DNA of 64,000 nucleotides, taken from positions 48,896 to 112,895 of the forward strand of contig JAOASG010000057.1 of NCBI GenBank assembly GCA_025210235.1, read 5' to 3'. The stretch comes from Vallitalea sp. Lineage in GTDB: Bacteria > Bacillota > Clostridia > Lachnospirales > Vallitaleaceae. The first letter of the stretch is position 1, and the number at the start of each line of letters is the position of its first letter. The translations under genes and the position numbers were made by a program. The notes beneath the pieces were generated by a model. The model searched no databases. It worked only from the letters and a program-made list of their open reading frames with translations, and was not told where the DNA came from. This document shows, piece by piece, positions 62,427 through 64,000 of the stretch.

Positions 62427-63545
62427 ATGAACAAAATACCATACTTTTTAGAAAATTATACAGAACTTTATAATGAAAATCCAAGAAAAGCAACTAAAAA
62501 ATGGTTAGCAGATGCAAAATATGGTTTATTTCTTCATTATGGTTTATTTTCTATGGGGGATGAATTTGGAGAAAAAAAAATTCAAGAATGGTGTCAATAT
62601 ACTAACGCTATTCCAGTAAAAGAATATGAAAAATTAAAAGATAAGTTTACAGCTGAAAATTTTGATGCTGATTATATTGTAAGTTTAGCAAAAGAATGTG
62701 GAATGAAATATATTAATATAACTACAAGACATCATGATTCTTTCTGCTTATGGGATACAGAGTATACAGAGTTTAATAGTATTAATAGCCCTGCCAAAAG
62801 AGATTTATTAAGTGAATTATATGAAGCATGTAAAAAACAAGACATAGGTCTATTATTATACTATTCTCATGGTAGAGATTGGAAGCATCCACATGCGCCA
62901 AATAATGATGAATGGGGAGGTTCTGCAAGACCATTATACGATCCACCAGAAACTTCTTATGCATATGGTGAAGAACATGATCTTGACATATATCTAGAAT
63001 TTATGAAAAACCAAATTAAAGAAATTGCAGAAAAATTCCCAGATATTATTGGATTTTGGCTTGATGGAATTGCAGTTCCTATGAGTGGAGATACTGATAA
63101 ATTCAAGATTCAGGAATTATATGATTTTATACACGACCTTGCACCACATTTATTAGTTTCTTACAAACAAGGAATTCTTGGAACAGAAGACTTTTTTACA
63201 CCAGAACATTACGTTCCTAAAAAAGTAGATGATAATAATGAAATGACTCAAGATTATCAAAAAAATGCAAGTAGATTAGGTAAAATAGGTGAAAAGCCAG
63301 ATAAACTTATTGAAGTTAATACAACAATGATTCATGATCCAGTTTCATGGGGATATACTAAGATTGGAACTCATTTTACAGAAAAAGAGGTTTATGATAA
63401 AATAGTATCTGCAAGAAGTATTAATGCTAATTTTGTTATGAATACTGGAGTTATGCCAGATGGAAGCATAGATCCAATTGATGATAAAACACTAAGACAA
63501 GTAGGAAAGATGTTAAAAGAAAATAATATATTAAGTAAGGTGTGA
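62427..63545 (+). CDS. alpha-L-fucosidase (GH29), cytoplasmic
   Basis: Removes alpha-linked fucose. The 372 residues match GH29: FLHYGLFSMG (HWGLYS-like) near residue 36, TTRHHDSFCLWD at 99-110, and the nucleophile Asp in GFWLDG (D213). There is no signal peptide, so it acts inside on imported oligosaccharides. It is shorter than typical GH29 enzymes (about 450-500), lacking the C-terminal beta-sandwich. AAGGAG precedes the ATG. It is followed by a sulfatase gene five bases on. Confidence 0.9.
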   Translation: MNKIPYFLENYTELYNENPRKATKKWLADAKYGLFLHYGLFSMGDEFGEKKIQEWCQYTNAIPVKEYEKLKDKFTAENFDADYIVSLAKECGMKYINITTRHHDSFCLWDTEYTEFNSINSPAKRDLLSELYEACKKQDIGLLLYYSHGRDWKHPHAPNNDEWGGSARPLYDPPETSYAYGEEHDLDIYLEFMKNQIKEIAEKFPDIIGFWLDGIAVPMSGDTDKFKIQELYDFIHDLAPHLLVSYKQGILGTEDFFTPEHYVPKKVDDNNEMTQDYQKNASRLGKIGEKPDKLIEVNTTMIHDPVSWGYTKIGTHFTEKEVYDKIVSARSINANFVMNTGVMPDGSIDPIDDKTLRQVGKMLKENNILSKV

Positions 63546-63550
63546 AGATA

Positions 63551-64000
63551 ATGAAAAACAAACCAAATATTGTCTTTTTATTTGCAGATGATCAAAGATT
63601 TAATACTATTAATGCTTTAGGAAATAAAGAAATAATAACACCTAATTTAGATAAATTAGTAGATAGAGGTACTACTTTTACTCAAGCGCATATTCCTTGT
63701 GGAACGTCAGGAGCAGTTTGTATGCCATCTAGAGCTATGTTACATAGTGGTAGGACATTATTTCATATTAAAGATGAAGGTCAGACTATACCAAAAGAAC
63801 ATATAACATTAGGTGAAACATTAAAAAATGCAGGGTACAGAGCTTTTGGAACTGGTAAATGGCATAATGGAACAGAGTCATATACTAGAAGTTTTACAGA
63901 AGGTAAAGCTGTATACTTTGGTGGTATGTGGGATCATTGGAACGTACCTGCATGTGACTATAATGAAGAAGGAATTTATCCATCAAGAACTGTATGTAAA
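63551..64000 (+). CDS. sulfatase (type I, formylglycine), 3' end cut by window
   Basis: The first 150 residues of an arylsulfatase-family enzyme. FLFADDQRFN holds the metal-binding Asp pair (D13, D14), and the C57-M-P-S-R61 motif in AVCMPSRAMLHSGR is the CxPSR site where Cys becomes formylglycine; in anaerobes this is done by a radical SAM enzyme, not encoded in the window. The GTGKWHNG block follows. There is no signal peptide, so it acts in the cytoplasm. GAAG lies just before the ATG, five bases after the fucosidase stop. With the fucosidase it implies a sulfated fucose-containing substrate. Confidence 0.92.
   Translation, partial: MKNKPNIVFLFADDQRFNTINALGNKEIITPNLDKLVDRGTTFTQAHIPCGTSGAVCMPSRAMLHSGRTLFHIKDEGQTIPKEHITLGETLKNAGYRAFGTGKWHNGTESYTRSFTEGKAVYFGGMWDHWNVPACDYNEEGIYPSRTVCK

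Overview
The window is a low-GC, clostridial-type genome segment. The signs are very AT-rich codon use, strong GGAGG ribosome-binding sites, a McsA-McsB-ClpC protein-arginine quality-control locus, sigma-I/RsgI, [FeFe]-hydrogenase maturases and a fused FGAM synthase. An anaerobic Firmicute near the Lachnospiraceae/Vallitalea-type lineages fits best. This is inferred from gene content; no rRNA is present. I saw no tRNA, rRNA, CRISPR array, prophage or intact insertion sequence.

Layout. 1-2.8 kb: end of a purine operon (purM-purN-purD). 2.9-9.3 kb, minus strand: a complete agmatine deiminase energy pathway (Na+/solute symporter, putrescine carbamoyltransferase, agmatine deiminase, APC antiporter, carbamate kinase), divergent from an Lrp/AsnC regulator. 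10.2-13.9 kb: a GntR regulator divergent from a BenE-type permease and an FAD oxidoreductase. 14.1 kb: a ribulokinase C-terminal remnant, then a NERD protein. 15.2-18.6 kb: a secreted acidic repeat protein behind a sigma-I-like promoter, then sigI-rsgI, where RsgI carries a long 11-residue repeat outside the cell. 19.2-20.6 kb: CcdA plus a TlpA-type thioredoxin lipoprotein. 20.9-29.5 kb: mcsA-mcsB-clpC, a small conserved gene, radA, a small Cys-rich protein, and pepF on the minus strand.

29.7-38.9 kb is a self-contained sigma-54 module: rpoN, an enhancer-binding protein with an N-terminal HPr-like domain, and a PTS-dependent dihydroxyacetone kinase system (dhaL, dhaM, HPr, EI, dhaK) plus two small membrane proteins. 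Perfect -24/-12 sites lie before rpoN, dhaL and dhaK. 40.1-43.8 kb: hydE-hydG-hydF. 44-47.3 kb: a secreted SLH-domain protein and a LysR regulator. 47.7-51.5 kb: purL, preceded by a 107-nt palindromic element. 51.6 kb: a MerR regulator.

52.2-64 kb is a glycan-use locus: a membrane-anchored beta-helix/SGNH enzyme, a membrane AraC regulator, an LplB/YtcP ABC importer with its binding protein (interrupted by one in-frame stop), a GH29 alpha-L-fucosidase and a sulfatase cut by the window end. Together they suggest uptake and intracellular breakdown of a sulfated, fucose-containing glycan. Two near-identical regulatory elements with a covarying hairpin precede the beta-helix gene and the ABC genes.

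A short palindromic motif (core TTTTGCAATTAC) recurs just upstream of at least five unrelated genes and is one of the less explained signals here.
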